From assembly GCA_964648295.1 (NCBI GenBank), contig CAZYNH010000016.1, positions 1 to 53,713 on the forward strand: a stretch of 53,713 bases of DNA, in the 5' to 3' direction. The notes under the pieces were generated by a model. The model was not told the DNA's origin. It saw nothing but the letters and a program-made list of their open reading frames with translations, and searched no databases. Of this stretch, positions 40,611-50,377 are shown in pieces. Each line of letters starts with the position of its first letter. Positions within the stretch are counted from its first letter, which is position 1. The stretch is from UBA4055 sp964648295 (lineage in GTDB: Bacteria > UBA4055). The translations under genes were made by a program, and so were the position numbers.

Positions 40611-42677
40611 TTAATTTTCCTCTTGATCGGTTAAAGAAATCATGGGCACTTCGACAGTTACGGGCCTTACTGTTCCCCGGCTTACCTGCGAAAAATCCAC
40701 TCCCGCCTGCTTGAATATTCTCGGATAAAGTACCGAGCATGTTTTTGATCCGCAGGCGCCCATTCCGGCACGGATATGCTTGAGCTGGTTTATGTCCCTG
40801 ACTCTGAAATCTTTGATGAAGTCAACGAGCTCTTTTACCGTAACTCTCTCGCATCTGCAGACGATACCGTTGTCGGGAAGTTTCGGCAGGATCGTTTCAT
40901 GGCAGTGTCTTGTTATCTCTTTTGACTGGACCCTGATGCCAATGGCTTTATGCGCGTTTGCTAAGGACATCTTAACGGTAACAAGGTGTGTTTTATATTT
41001 TTTGTTAAGCCTTATGCTTTTTACTTCCGCTTTCTCAAGTTCATTTCCGTCAATGTCCGTAACATCGATCATATCTCCCGGTACGAAGTTCAGCATGAAT
41101 TCGTGGGGAAGAATGACATCGGCCGTATAATCGCCGGTTTTTTTTGCCAGAGATACGGCAAGTCCGGGACAGACCGCTACGCACAGTCCGCAGGATGTGC
41201 ATTCGTCAACGGTGTACGAAGGGATATCCAGAATGTTTTTCAGGCCGCCCTCAAGAGAAATGCATCCTTTGGGGCACACGGTCGTGCATGGATTGCAGGG
41301 GATCTCCTGAAAACACTGGAAGACAGGAATAAAACTGTCTTTGAGAACGACCGGTTTGGGTTCAAAGACATTGCCCGGCTTTGATTTGAGTATCTCGGCC
41401 TTCTCGAAGAAAGTTCCGTCAATCTCAATGTCTTTCCCGAGCATTTTAGCCATTTTAAGCCCGGCTATTCTTCCGCCGAACATGGCGGAACTGGCTTCGG
41501 CGATCTCGTCCGCGTCGCCGGTCTTGACCGCCTTGAACCCGAAACTTACCGCCTGGTCAAAGAACTCGTCGGCCGGCGAAAGTCCCGCGGCAATAAGAAG
41601 CGTGTCTGTCTCATAGGTCTTTGCCGTCGCAAGTATGGGATTCCGGTTCTCATCAACCTCGGCTACGGTAACTTTCTCGACCTTCTCGTGCCCGAAAGCT
41701 CCGAGTACTGTCGTGTTCAGATATACAGGCACACCCATTCTTTTTATCTTGTCGGCGTGGACTTTGTAGCCGGAGACCTTTCCCATTATATCTATTATCC
41801 CGACTACTCCTATGTCCGCCTGAAGGGCGTGGTAAGCCGCGATCAGACCCACATTTCCGCTCCCGACGATAAACACTTTATCTGATGATTTTACAAGGTC
41901 TCTGTTCACAAGCGTCTGGAAGGCTCCCGCCCCGTAAACTCCCGGAAGGTCGTTCCCTGGGAACACGAGACTTTTCTCTCTTGCTCCGGCCGAAATCACA
42001 AGACCTTCAAAATCAATTATGGAATATTTGCCGTTATTCTTATATACGCCGAGCTTCTTGTCTTTATAGACGCCCACAACGCTAGTCTCATAAAGTACTG
42101 TTATGTTCGGCCGTTCTTTGACCAGTTTCTCGAGGAGCGCGGCTATTTCAAAGCCCCGTGTTCCGGCATAACTGTCCTCCTGGGACCCGAAGAACTTGTG
42201 CGTCTGAAGTAGGAGCTTGCCTCCCAGCTTATCCTTGTCTTCGACTATGATAATATTAAATCCCAGATCAGCCAGCTCAAGCGCGGAGGTAAGACCGGAC
42301 GGCCCGCCGCCGATAATCACGACATCTGACTTCAGAGTGCTGATATTCTGTTTAAATCCTGGTCTGTCGTCGTGCGGCAGTTCCGGAACATGTTTGAGTG
42401 TCCGGATATCCATGCCCTCTTTCAGCGGTGTCACGCACGATTTTAAGGGCATGCCGTCAATTATGACAGTACACTGGGAGCACTGTCCGTTGGCGCAGAA
42501 TATGCCCTGAGGCGCGTCGTCTTTTTTGTGTATGGAGAATTGCTTTATGCCGTTGGCGAAAAGAGCCGAGCTTACCGGCTCGTTCTCAAATCCTCTGCAG
42601 GATTTTCCGTCAAATGTAAATTCCACTTCCTGCCGTTGAACAACTTCAAGTACCGGATGCTGTTTAATTCTGTTCAT
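40611..42677 (-). CDS. Multi-cofactor flavoprotein subunit ([2Fe-2S] / FAD-NAD / 2x[4Fe-4S] / BFD-like)
   Basis: Subunit of 688 residues, partner of the DAO-family enzyme. In order: a SoxA/HcnA-like [2Fe-2S] domain (about 15-100; CANGQCSQC and LKSC); a pyridine-nucleotide disulfide oxidoreductase domain (GGGPSGLTSALELAD, later VGSGNVGL) for FAD and a second nucleotide; a dicluster ferredoxin insert (CNPCTTVCPKGC and CTSCGLCVAVCP); and a C-terminal BFD-like [2Fe-2S] domain (CRCERV ... CGSKTC). Sarcosine oxidase alpha and the opine or hydroxyproline dehydrogenase subunits have parts of this set; the ferredoxin insert suggests electrons go to ferredoxin or a membrane carrier rather than oxygen, fitting an anaerobe. 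It lacks the aminomethyltransferase domain of SoxA. 24 bases after glyA. Confidence 0.87.
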   Translation of the reverse strand: MNRIKQHPVLEVVQRQEVEFTFDGKSCRGFENEPVSSALFANGIKQFSIHKKDDAPQGIFCANGQCSQCTVIIDGMPLKSCVTPLKEGMDIRTLKHVPELPHDDRPGFKQNISTLKSDVVIIGGGPSGLTSALELADLGFNIIIVEDKDKLGGKLLLQTHKFFGSQEDSYAGTRGFEIAALLEKLVKERPNITVLYETSVVGVYKDKKLGVYKNNGKYSIIDFEGLVISAGAREKSLVFPGNDLPGVYGAGAFQTLVNRDLVKSSDKVFIVGSGNVGLIAAYHALQADIGVVGIIDIMGKVSGYKVHADKIKRMGVPVYLNTTVLGAFGHEKVEKVTVAEVDENRNPILATAKTYETDTLLIAAGLSPADEFFDQAVSFGFKAVKTGDADEIAEASSAMFGGRIAGLKMAKMLGKDIEIDGTFFEKAEILKSKPGNVFEPKPVVLKDSFIPVFQCFQEIPCNPCTTVCPKGCISLEGGLKNILDIPSYTVDECTSCGLCVAVCPGLAVSLAKKTGDYTADVILPHEFMLNFVPGDMIDVTDIDGNELEKAEVKSIRLNKKYKTHLVTVKMSLANAHKAIGIRVQSKEITRHCHETILPKLPDNGIVCRCERVTVKELVDFIKDFRVRDINQLKHIRAGMGACGSKTCSVLYPRIFKQAGVDFSQVSRGTVRPVTVEVPMISLTDQEEN

Positions 42678-42701
42678 TTATATCTGTCCTAAATTCAGTA
42701 A

Positions 42702-43976
42702 TTAGTCGTAAAGCGGGTATTTTGTGCTTAGAGCAACAACTTCTTTCTTTATTTCCGAGAGAAGTTCCTCGTTCTTGAAATCAGCGGCTACCCGGGCTAT
42801 CATTCCCGCAATCGTTCTCATGTCGTCCTCAGTGAATCCTTTAGTGGTCGCCGCGGGGGTTCCCAGCCTTACTCCGGATGTGATCATAGGTTTCCGCTTA
42901 TCAAAAGGAACCATATTTTTATTGGTTGTTATGCCTGCTTTTTCAAGAGCTCCCTCAAGCCCTTTTCCGGAAACTTCCTTGTCAGAAAGGTCAAGAAGGA
43001 CGATATGGTTGTCGGTACCGCCGGAAACCACCTTGAATCCGAGCTTCATGAGCTCGCCGGCGAGAGCTTTCGCGTTGTTTAATACTCTCTGCTGATAGTC
43101 TTTGAACGAAGGATCAAGAGCCTCTTTGAAGGAGACTGCTTTTGATGCTATCACATGCTCAAGCGGCCCGCCCTGGATACCGGGGAAGATAACAAAGTCA
43201 AGAGCTTCGGTAAGCGTTTTCGGAGCCGGCATGTTCTTCAAAAGTATCTCGCCGCCTTCGAAGTCGGAAAGAATCATTCCTCCCCTTGGTCCTCTAAGCG
43301 TTTTGTGCGTTGTAGTCGTTACAACATGTGAATAGGGAAGAGGCGAAGGGTGCAGCCCGGCGGCCACAAGACCGGCGATGTGGGCCATATCGGTCATGAA
43401 CCATGCTCCAACCTTGTCAGCGATCTCTCTGAAGCGTTTAAAATCAATGAATCTGGGATAAGCCGAAGCTCCCGCGACTATGATCTTCGGTTTACATTCA
43501 AGAGCCAGCCTCTCAAGTTCTTCATAATCAATAAATCCGTCCTCTTTCACTCCGTACGGAACGATATTATACAGCCTTCCGGTAAAATTAACAGGCGATC
43601 CGTGTGTCAGGTGCCCGCCCATGGAAAGGTTCATGCCCATTATAGTGTCTCCCGGTTCCGCCAGCGCCATGTAGACGCCCATGTTAGCCTGCGAGCCGCT
43701 GTGCGGCTGAACATTCGCCCATCTGCAGTTAAAGAGCTTTTTAGCTCTCTCTATAGCGATATTCTCCGCTTCGTCAACATTTGCGCATCCGCCATAATAT
43801 CTTTTTCCCGGATACCCTTCAGCGTATTTGTTAGTCATTACAGAACCGAGAGCTTCAAGAACCGCTTTTGAAACGAAGTTCTCGGAAGCTATAAGTTCGA
43901 TCTTATCGCACTGTCTTCTCTTCTCATTTTCGATCGTTTGGAAAATTTCGGGATCAAAATCTTTCAAAAAACTCAT
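42702..43976 (-). CDS. glyA: Serine hydroxymethyltransferase
   Basis: PLP enzyme that interconverts serine and glycine with tetrahydrofolate as one-carbon carrier. The 424-residue product has IELIASENFVS, YAEGYPGKRYYGG, QPHSGSQANMGVY, DMAHIAGLVAAG and the PLP-lysine motif TTTTHKTLRGPRGG (Lys225), all at the expected places. Its place between rpiB and the flavoprotein pair is notable: oxidation of N-methylated amino acids releases one-carbon units or glycine that GlyA can use, so the run may be a small amino-acid/one-carbon module. Only 2 bases separate it from rpiB. Confidence 0.97.
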   Translation of the reverse strand: MSFLKDFDPEIFQTIENEKRRQCDKIELIASENFVSKAVLEALGSVMTNKYAEGYPGKRYYGGCANVDEAENIAIERAKKLFNCRWANVQPHSGSQANMGVYMALAEPGDTIMGMNLSMGGHLTHGSPVNFTGRLYNIVPYGVKEDGFIDYEELERLALECKPKIIVAGASAYPRFIDFKRFREIADKVGAWFMTDMAHIAGLVAAGLHPSPLPYSHVVTTTTHKTLRGPRGGMILSDFEGGEILLKNMPAPKTLTEALDFVIFPGIQGGPLEHVIASKAVSFKEALDPSFKDYQQRVLNNAKALAGELMKLGFKVVSGGTDNHIVLLDLSDKEVSGKGLEGALEKAGITTNKNMVPFDKRKPMITSGVRLGTPAATTKGFTEDDMRTIAGMIARVAADFKNEELLSEIKKEVVALSTKYPLYD

Positions 43977-43978
43977 TT

Positions 43979-44440
43979 TTACTCTCCAGTGTCGTATTTA
44001 ATTTTATCCAGCATATCAATTCTTTTCTGGTGCCTTCCGCCCTCAAAAGCGGTTCTGAGGAAAACATCAGTTATCTTTTCCGCTGTCTCAATATCTATAA
44101 ATCTCCCGCCCAGCGCAAGAATATTCGCGTCGTTATGTTTTCTTGCAAGTTCGGCGTATTCGGGGCAGTGGCACAGGGCGGCTCTTATTCCTGGAAACCT
44201 GTTAGCCGCAATGGAGATACCTATTCCCGTGCCGCAGATTATTATCCCGAAATTACCGTCGCTCAGAACTGCTTTTGCCACTTTTTTCCCGAATTCGGGA
44301 TAGTCTACCGATTCGGAAGAGCAGGTTCCGAGGTCATTTACCGCGAAACCTTTATCTCTCAGCCGCGTAATAAGAGCGCTTTTGATCTCAAATCCTCCAT
44401 GGTCGGATCCGATATGGATCATATTGTCACCGGCTGCCAT
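43979..44440 (-). CDS. rpiB: Ribose-5-phosphate isomerase B
   Basis: RpiB/LacAB-family isomerase of 153 residues, converting ribose 5-phosphate and ribulose 5-phosphate in the pentose phosphate pathway. Clear motifs: IHIGSDHGGFEIK, DYPEFGKKVAKAV, the catalytic-Cys loop IIICGTGIGISIAANR, and HNDANILALGGR. The ATG at 44440 adds MAAGDN before the usual MIHIGSDHGG start; either could be used. It sits 2 bases from the stop of the TPR lipoprotein gene and 2 bases from glyA, so the whole block is co-transcribed. Confidence 0.95.
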   Translation of the reverse strand: MAAGDNMIHIGSDHGGFEIKSALITRLRDKGFAVNDLGTCSSESVDYPEFGKKVAKAVLSDGNFGIIICGTGIGISIAANRFPGIRAALCHCPEYAELARKHNDANILALGGRFIDIETAEKITDVFLRTAFEGGRHQKRIDMLDKIKYDTGE

Positions 44441-44442
44441 TT

Positions 44443-45768
44443 TTAAAGAGATCCGAGATATTTTTCAATATATTTGACTTCATCCCACTCGGGGTTTATC
44501 CATTTGTAGCATTCTCTTGAGGGCAGCCGGGTTGATTTATTGGTGAAAAAGTCAGATTTTGAAGGGACCTGTCCGTTTTCTTTCATCGCGTGAGTCCTCC
44601 TTGTGTCGCCTGACTTTTCATACAATCCGTATGCTATAACGAAAACCAGCTTGTCCTGATATTCAATACTGACCCCGCAGGCTCCGATGCTTTCGGTGAA
44701 AATCAATCCCCATGTTCTGTATATATTGACATTTTTGCTGTTCTTTGCTAGAGCTTTGATACATTCGGCTCTCGCTTCTGTGAACATTTTCTTTTCTGTA
44801 TAGAGCTTGGCGAGGTTAAGATTATAGGTTTCGTTAGCATTGTCAAGAGCCATAGCTTTTTTGTTATAGTTTATAGCTTTTTCAATATTGTTCTTTGTGA
44901 TCCTTATCAACCGCTTTAATGCTTTGAGGTTGTCGGGATGCTTCTCGAGCAGCTTTTCAAGAAGTTCTGAAGCTTTGGACGCGTTACCCTCGTCGTAATA
45001 TATTGCCGCAAGCCTTTCAATAGTTTTGGCGTCATCGGGGTTCTTGGACAGATTGTTTTCAAGTTTGAGCTTAAGCGCGTTCTGGTCTAAGAATTTTGAT
45101 ATCAGGAATGTAAGAAGGTTGTTGATCTCCTCGTCGTCCGGATGATGTTCTATATATTCCTCGAAATACTCGATCGCTTTCGTCGCGTACTCCTCTATCT
45201 CCGGATCGTTGGAGTCTTCAGACTTAAGATTCTCTGCATGCTGGTAGTTGTATTTGCCTATCTTTTTTAGGAGAGTCTTGTCTTCCGGGTCCAGCGCTGA
45301 CATTTTCTCAGCGGTCTCGATAGCTTTTTCAATATTTCCGTTAGTAACATAAATATAGTCAAGAAGCACCAGCACCTGTGCGTGGTCGGGTTTCAGTTCC
45401 GCGAACCTTTCGTAGTCTGTCAGGGCTGAATCTCTTATTCCCAGTTCCTCATATCCGTTACCGCGCCAGAATAAAAGTATATTTTTGGCGTGTTCAAAAT
45501 CAGGGTCCATTCCGGTGATCTGGTTAATGTATTCGATCATATCCCTGAATTTTTTCTGCTGCCTTTTTGTCTGAGCGAAGCTGGAGAGCTTGTTTATCTC
45601 CATCTTATTCTCCTCTGTCAGAACAGATTTTTCCACTTTTTGTTCTGCCTGAACAGCTTTCCCTTCAGACGCGGCGGCGTCTTCCTTTACCGTCTGTGCC
45701 GCAGGGCCGCAGCTGATGATAGAGAATCCGGCCATCGCGGCGAAAAAAAGTACCGTCAACTTTTTCAT
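44443..45768 (-). CDS. TPR-repeat lipoprotein
   Basis: Lipoprotein of 441 residues with a lipobox (MKKLTVLFFAAMAGFSIISC), a low-complexity charged linker and then tetratricopeptide repeats through most of the length (DSALTDYERFAELKPDHAQV; NPEIEEYATKAIEYFEEYIEHHPDD-like; ASKASELLEKLLEKHPDNLK; IEKAINYNKKAMALDNANET). The last 70 residues (IESIGACGVSIEYQDKLVF-type) are outside the repeats and not recognised. A strong ribosome site CGGAGG precedes the ATG. Presumably an outer-membrane-attached scaffold that works with the barrel protein encoded just upstream; partners are not known. Confidence 0.85.
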   Translation of the reverse strand: MKKLTVLFFAAMAGFSIISCGPAAQTVKEDAAASEGKAVQAEQKVEKSVLTEENKMEINKLSSFAQTKRQQKKFRDMIEYINQITGMDPDFEHAKNILLFWRGNGYEELGIRDSALTDYERFAELKPDHAQVLVLLDYIYVTNGNIEKAIETAEKMSALDPEDKTLLKKIGKYNYQHAENLKSEDSNDPEIEEYATKAIEYFEEYIEHHPDDEEINNLLTFLISKFLDQNALKLKLENNLSKNPDDAKTIERLAAIYYDEGNASKASELLEKLLEKHPDNLKALKRLIRITKNNIEKAINYNKKAMALDNANETYNLNLAKLYTEKKMFTEARAECIKALAKNSKNVNIYRTWGLIFTESIGACGVSIEYQDKLVFVIAYGLYEKSGDTRRTHAMKENGQVPSKSDFFTNKSTRLPSRECYKWINPEWDEVKYIEKYLGSL

Positions 45769-45786
45769 TTGAACCTCCGTTTATCT

Positions 45787-47037
45787 TTAATCATTATACT
45801 TTTCTTTCTTGAGTTTCCATCTGTCCGATCCTATAAAGTTGAAATGGAGCCTGAAAGTGTCATTTTCTATTCCGTTATTATCTTTCGATCCCGATCTTGT
45901 ATAACCGGCTTTTAACTCAATGTTTGTTCTGTCGCCGTTGAACGGAAAGTTAATCCCGATCATGCCTGTCATGTCGTAGACCGGCTCTCCATCCGGGAAT
46001 TCGTAAGGCCGTTTCTCAACAGTAAAATAACCGGAGTATACCATTCTCTGATAATACGGGTCATACCTTTTATGCCTGGGATCAAAACTTAATCCGAAGG
46101 TGTTCTTTGTGTAGTTGATCATTTCTGAATCATCTATCCCCGAAAATTTTCCGTCAAAGAGCTTAGCCGAGCTGTCGAAGGACATGATGATCTTATTTAT
46201 CTTATAACTGATCCCCGCGCCGAATTCAACAGGCCATTCAACATCCTCAAGACGGGTCTCGGTGTTCGAGATGCTCTGGATAACTGTTCCATAAGAAGTT
46301 GTCCTTTCGAATTTTTCGATCCTGTTCGCATAAGAGCTTACCGGTAAAGAAAAAACTCCCCCGATGTCTACTCCTAAAGGAGATCTGTATAGAAATCCGC
46401 CTCCGATCACGAAATGAAACAGCTGCGTAACGCTTTTCTTTTCGAAATATTTGTCAAATGAAAGGTCTGACGGGTAGGAGGGGGTGACTATAGAGTATTT
46501 ATACCTTTTGGTTGTCTCGTAGTTGCCGAATTTGAATGAAGGGCTTAAGCTGAAGGATAAATTGTCAAAACCCTTTCCGTAAATAAATGACGCGTTGGAC
46601 AAACTTCCTTTCTTTACCTCAAGGGTGCTTAGTTCGGTACTCTCAAAGCTTTCAAGTACGGTATCTGATTCAGTCACGCTGGTTATGTCAACCACAGATA
46701 TCGGGTAGTACGCAAATCCGAATATGTTCCTGTCTCCGAAAGGAAGAGCGAAGCTCAGATCCTCAAATGTAAACCTGTCAAAATTTGAACCCGCGCCATC
46801 CGCTGTCTTGATCTCGTGAGAGTAATAGGAGGCGGAGATTGAAAAGCTTGTGTTGGCTACACTTGTCCATGTCGCGAAGTTGTGGTTCCTTATTACCAGC
46901 GAATCGCTGTAGGCTATACCTGTAGAGCCGTTTAGTGAAGTCTCTATATCTCCAAGGGACAGAACTGAGAAGGCGGAAGTGTCGCACAGGAGAAGGATGT
47001 TTATTGATAAGATACAGATTAGAGTTTTTTTCAGCAT
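45787..47037 (-). CDS. Predicted outer-membrane beta-barrel protein
   Basis: Protein of 416 residues with a signal peptide (MLKKTLICILSINILLLCDTS) and alternating hydrophobic/polar stretches typical of beta strands throughout (NTSFSISASYYSHEI; NIFGFAYYPISVVDI; NLSFSLSPSFKFGNYE; RTNIELKAGYTRSG). The end (RLHFNFIGSDRWKLKKEKYND) has strand character but no classical terminal Phe. FadL/OmpP1-like transport proteins are the nearest general type; no specific assignment is possible. It lies between two lipoprotein genes, with 18 and 21 bases to its neighbours, suggesting an envelope complex. Confidence 0.72.
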   Translation of the reverse strand: MLKKTLICILSINILLLCDTSAFSVLSLGDIETSLNGSTGIAYSDSLVIRNHNFATWTSVANTSFSISASYYSHEIKTADGAGSNFDRFTFEDLSFALPFGDRNIFGFAYYPISVVDITSVTESDTVLESFESTELSTLEVKKGSLSNASFIYGKGFDNLSFSLSPSFKFGNYETTKRYKYSIVTPSYPSDLSFDKYFEKKSVTQLFHFVIGGGFLYRSPLGVDIGGVFSLPVSSYANRIEKFERTTSYGTVIQSISNTETRLEDVEWPVEFGAGISYKINKIIMSFDSSAKLFDGKFSGIDDSEMINYTKNTFGLSFDPRHKRYDPYYQRMVYSGYFTVEKRPYEFPDGEPVYDMTGMIGINFPFNGDRTNIELKAGYTRSGSKDNNGIENDTFRLHFNFIGSDRWKLKKEKYND

Positions 47038-47058
47038 TCGGGATTATCCTGTTTTATA

Positions 47059-48249
47059 TCATTCTTCGTTTTTGATGTAACTGATGTTTAACAACGGTTT
47101 TTCGAATGTGCTGAAGCCGAAAGGGCTTCCCCAGTTCTTTGATGTTATCAGAAATCCGTAATTCGATGCAGGGTCGCTGATCCAATTCTGAATTGGTGTT
47201 TCCATGAGCAGGTAGTTCTCAGGTGCACCGAGGTTTATTTTATATATCCAGACATTCACAGAATCATACGATACCGGCCCTCCATCCTGCCAGAGGCTGT
47301 CGGTCAGTATATAAACACACAATTCACGGTTGGTTGTGACGGAATTCTCTATGCCGCCGTATACAGGGTCTTTTTCAGCCGCCGCGGTCAGAAGTATCCT
47401 GCCTGTCAGTAATACGGCCTGGGTTGGTATGGTGTCAAGCGGGATCCTGCAGATGTACGACTCGCCTGATACGCCGCCAATTTTAAATCTGTTTTCGGCC
47501 GGGTCTATGCAGGATGACATTTTCTGCGCAAGAGTTACATCTTCTGTTACATACACGGACTTCGTCTCGAAAAGAGTGGAGTCGCTTCCGTCAGCCGCGG
47601 TAAGAGAATCGGTGAATGTGTAATGCGATGTAACGAGCGGCTTTTGAGAATCAAATCCGAATCCCGCGGAATAGAATTTTATTATACGGGGAATGTCATC
47701 TATGGGTCGGACATAAAAACCCGCGGAGTTCGTCGAGTCTGTCTGCACCCACTGTTCGATCATGCTCCTTTTTAGTTCGAACCTGAAAAAGAATTTCGCG
47801 CCTGCAGAATCCGGAACAAGAGTCAGCGTGTCAACAGGGACGGAACCGGTGACAGGATATGTTATTCCGTCAGGGGTCCAAGGTCCAACAGTTTTAAGAA
47901 CTTCGATCAGTTTGCCGTTAAAATACTGCGAAATGTCCAGCGAGTCATGATATTCGTAAAGCTTATATGTTACGAACGCTGAATCAAGCCCGTATAGGTC
48001 AGGCAGAGTGCATCTGAAAAGAGGTTCCGCCCAAGCGCCGGAGTCTTTGCCCAGATAAATATAACCGTCCCTAACTCTGTCTTTTGCAAGGACAAGCGTG
48101 TCCTGACCGGATATGAAAGAGACTGAAACTGCTGAGAAATCAGGGCTCAGTGGGTCGAATATTCCGCTGTTATCGTATTTTTGAGAACATGATACGGCGA
48201 TAATCGCGGATATCACTGATATTATTATTTTGAATTTTGTTCCCGCCAT
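47059..48249 (-). CDS. Lipoprotein of unknown function
   Basis: Lipoprotein of 396 residues: signal sequence with lipobox (KFKIIISVISAIIAVSCSQ), then a beta-rich body (VSFISGQDTLVLAKDRVRDG; FVTYKLYEYHDSLDISQYF; FFRFELKRSMIEQWVQTD) that reads like a DNRLRE/LamG-type beta sandwich repeated about twice. No catalytic motif is visible. It is the first gene of the minus-strand seven-gene run, with a 234-base leader shared with the divergent Na/phosphate symporter gene. Confidence 0.7.
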   Translation of the reverse strand: MAGTKFKIIISVISAIIAVSCSQKYDNSGIFDPLSPDFSAVSVSFISGQDTLVLAKDRVRDGYIYLGKDSGAWAEPLFRCTLPDLYGLDSAFVTYKLYEYHDSLDISQYFNGKLIEVLKTVGPWTPDGITYPVTGSVPVDTLTLVPDSAGAKFFFRFELKRSMIEQWVQTDSTNSAGFYVRPIDDIPRIIKFYSAGFGFDSQKPLVTSHYTFTDSLTAADGSDSTLFETKSVYVTEDVTLAQKMSSCIDPAENRFKIGGVSGESYICRIPLDTIPTQAVLLTGRILLTAAAEKDPVYGGIENSVTTNRELCVYILTDSLWQDGGPVSYDSVNVWIYKINLGAPENYLLMETPIQNWISDPASNYGFLITSKNWGSPFGFSTFEKPLLNISYIKNEE

Positions 48250-48483
48250 CAGGTCATCCCGTTTTATTTAATTTGTCACAGAATAAACTTTTACAGCACT
48301 GTTTTGTTCCTTATTCGAACTGCCGGAAAAGCTCCGTTAATATAATTTATTTTAAGGTATATAGTCAAATAATTTTTTACCCGTATTAATTTGAATTTTA
48401 CATTTGCATAAGGATTATTAATCGGTTAAATTTCGCCTGTTTGAACATAGAGACGGGTTTTTAACTAGAAAAGGAAAATTCAG
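48250..48483. other. Divergent AT-rich intergenic region
   Basis: This 234-base gap must hold the promoters of both the minus-strand lipoprotein run and the plus-strand symporter gene. I see AT-rich tracts and no hairpin or RNA gene that I would defend. Confidence 0.4.
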
Positions 48484-49641
48484 GTGGGGAAAAAAGACAG
48501 ATACGAATGGGTGATAAGACTGATACTGATGGCTCTTTTTCTGTGGCTTTTCCTCCTCAGCATAAAACTTTTGGGAGAAGTGTTCAAGCACTATTTCTCG
48601 GATAATACGGCGGATATGATCCGCAACGCGACCGATGATCCTCTGGTGTCATTCTTCATTGGTATCTTAACAACAGCAATTATTCAGTCCTCCAGTTCGA
48701 CAACTTCGATCATTGTCGCTTTTGTCGGAGCGGGTACAATATCTTTCCAGAACGCAATACCTATGGTCATGGGAGCAAATATAGGGACTTCCGTTACCGG
48801 TATAATAGTATCTTTCGGCCAGATAAAGAATAAACTGGAATTCCACAGGTCTTTCGCAGCGGCTGTCGTGCATGACAATTTCAACTGGTTCTCCGTTCTT
48901 ATCTTCCTGCCTCTGGAGATCATGACGGGATTTATTGGAAAGACGGCGGAATTTTTTACAGATCTGTTTCTGGGGGGAAAGGGCATAAAATTCGATTCAC
49001 CGCTCGACATGGTGGTAAAATCCGCCGCAAAGGCAATTGAGAATTTCACGGCCGGTCTGCTCGGTTGCCCTGTTTCTGAGCATGTCGTGGCCGGGAAATC
49101 CAGCTGTTATCCGGTCTATGACGGCTTTCTGCTTACTGTAATGATAATTGTTTCTTTAGCGCTGCTTTTTGTTTCACTGAACTATATGTCGTCTATAATG
49201 AAAAAGATCCTGATCGGGAAATTTGAAAGGATAATCCACAGGTTCGTTTTCAACAATATGGTAACATCATTCATATTCGGCCTTATCTTCACTGTATCGG
49301 TTCAGTCGTCTTCGGTTACAATATCATTGATCGTTCCGCTGGTTGGCGCGGGGATACTTACGCTTGAACAGATATTCCCTTACGCGGTCGGAGCCAATAT
49401 AGGCACAACGATAACAGGCATTCTCGCCGCGATGGTGACAGGAAATCCCAGCGGGATCAGCATCGCTCTCGTCCATACGCTTTTCAATATTTTCGGCGCT
49501 ATTGTATTCATACCTTTAAAAGCATTGCCTATCGGCACCGCGAAATGGTTTTCGTACAAGGTGCGAGACAACAGAATGTGGGCTGTGGGTTTTCTCGTTA
49601 TAATGTTTTTCGTTCTTCCGATACTGTTTATAATCTTTTAG
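48484..49641 (+). CDS. Na/phosphate cotransporter (NptA/PNaS family)
   Basis: Sodium-dependent phosphate symporter of 385 residues in the inner membrane. The two inverted Na/Pi cotransporter repeats are clear, each with the QSSS signature: IIQSSSSTTSIIVAFVGAG and SVQSSSVTISLIVPLVGAG, each followed by GANIGT. Eight or so transmembrane helices are expected. The start is GTG 48484 behind AAAGGAAAA. Many family members carry a C-terminal PhoU domain; here that domain is a separate gene 16 bases downstream. Confidence 0.93.
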   Translation: MGKKDRYEWVIRLILMALFLWLFLLSIKLLGEVFKHYFSDNTADMIRNATDDPLVSFFIGILTTAIIQSSSSTTSIIVAFVGAGTISFQNAIPMVMGANIGTSVTGIIVSFGQIKNKLEFHRSFAAAVVHDNFNWFSVLIFLPLEIMTGFIGKTAEFFTDLFLGGKGIKFDSPLDMVVKSAAKAIENFTAGLLGCPVSEHVVAGKSSCYPVYDGFLLTVMIIVSLALLFVSLNYMSSIMKKILIGKFERIIHRFVFNNMVTSFIFGLIFTVSVQSSSVTISLIVPLVGAGILTLEQIFPYAVGANIGTTITGILAAMVTGNPSGISIALVHTLFNIFGAIVFIPLKALPIGTAKWFSYKVRDNRMWAVGFLVIMFFVLPILFIIF

Positions 49642-49657
49642 ACTACAGGAGACTGTT

Positions 49658-50359
49658 ATGTTAAAACAATTTTTTAAAATGCTTTCTAACCAGGACCTTT
49701 TGACACAGGCCCTGAACGACACTCACGAGATGGCGGAGATTTCTCTGAGGCTGTACGAGCTAGCAACAGACCTGACTTTCAGCGATCTGAACCGGAAAGT
49801 AACGGCAGAGGATATTGAAAATGTCAGGAAAAAAGATTTTCTCCTGAACCATTTCGAAAAATCAATAAGAAAGAAAGTGTTCGAGCATATCGCCATTAAC
49901 GATAAAGAGGAACAGCAGCTGTCAACCGCTTTCATTCTGACGACAATAGTGAACAATTTTGAGAGGATCGGGGATTACAGCAAGAACATTTCCGAAATAG
50001 CCGAAATAAAGCAGATGCTCAAGGATGAGGAATGGAATAAAGTCCTGATCGAGTGCTCAAAAAAGATAAAAGGCGTTTTCCGGGACACTCTGAGCGCATT
50101 CAAAAACGCCGATTACGATCTTGCGAGAAAAGTAATTGACACTCATTACGAGATCAAGAGCAGAATAAATGATGACCTTGTCGTTATTGCCACAAAGGAA
50201 CCTCCTCTGCAGGTAAATTACGCGGCGTATGCACTCTATCTCAGATACCTGAAAAGGATCAGTTCCCACCTTATGAACATAGCTACTTCGATAACCAACC
50301 CTATAGACAAGATCGGTTATTATGTGGGCGACGAGGGTGATGAGAAGGACGATGAATGA
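49658..50359 (+). CDS. PhoU-like domain protein
   Basis: Helical protein of 233 residues with PhoU character, presumably a cytoplasmic regulator of the phosphate symporter encoded just upstream. Metal-binding type helices are seen in TIVNNFERIGDYSKNISEIAE (the E-x2-D pattern of PhoU) and YLRYLKRISSHLMNIATSI, with two three-helix bundles inferred. The C-terminus is acidic (GDEGDEKDDE). ATG 49658 follows AGGAGA. Confidence 0.88.
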   Translation: MLKQFFKMLSNQDLLTQALNDTHEMAEISLRLYELATDLTFSDLNRKVTAEDIENVRKKDFLLNHFEKSIRKKVFEHIAINDKEEQQLSTAFILTTIVNNFERIGDYSKNISEIAEIKQMLKDEEWNKVLIECSKKIKGVFRDTLSAFKNADYDLARKVIDTHYEIKSRINDDLVVIATKEPPLQVNYAAYALYLRYLKRISSHLMNIATSITNPIDKIGYYVGDEGDEKDDE

Positions 50360-50377
50360 TCCGGCCGGTTCAACAGC

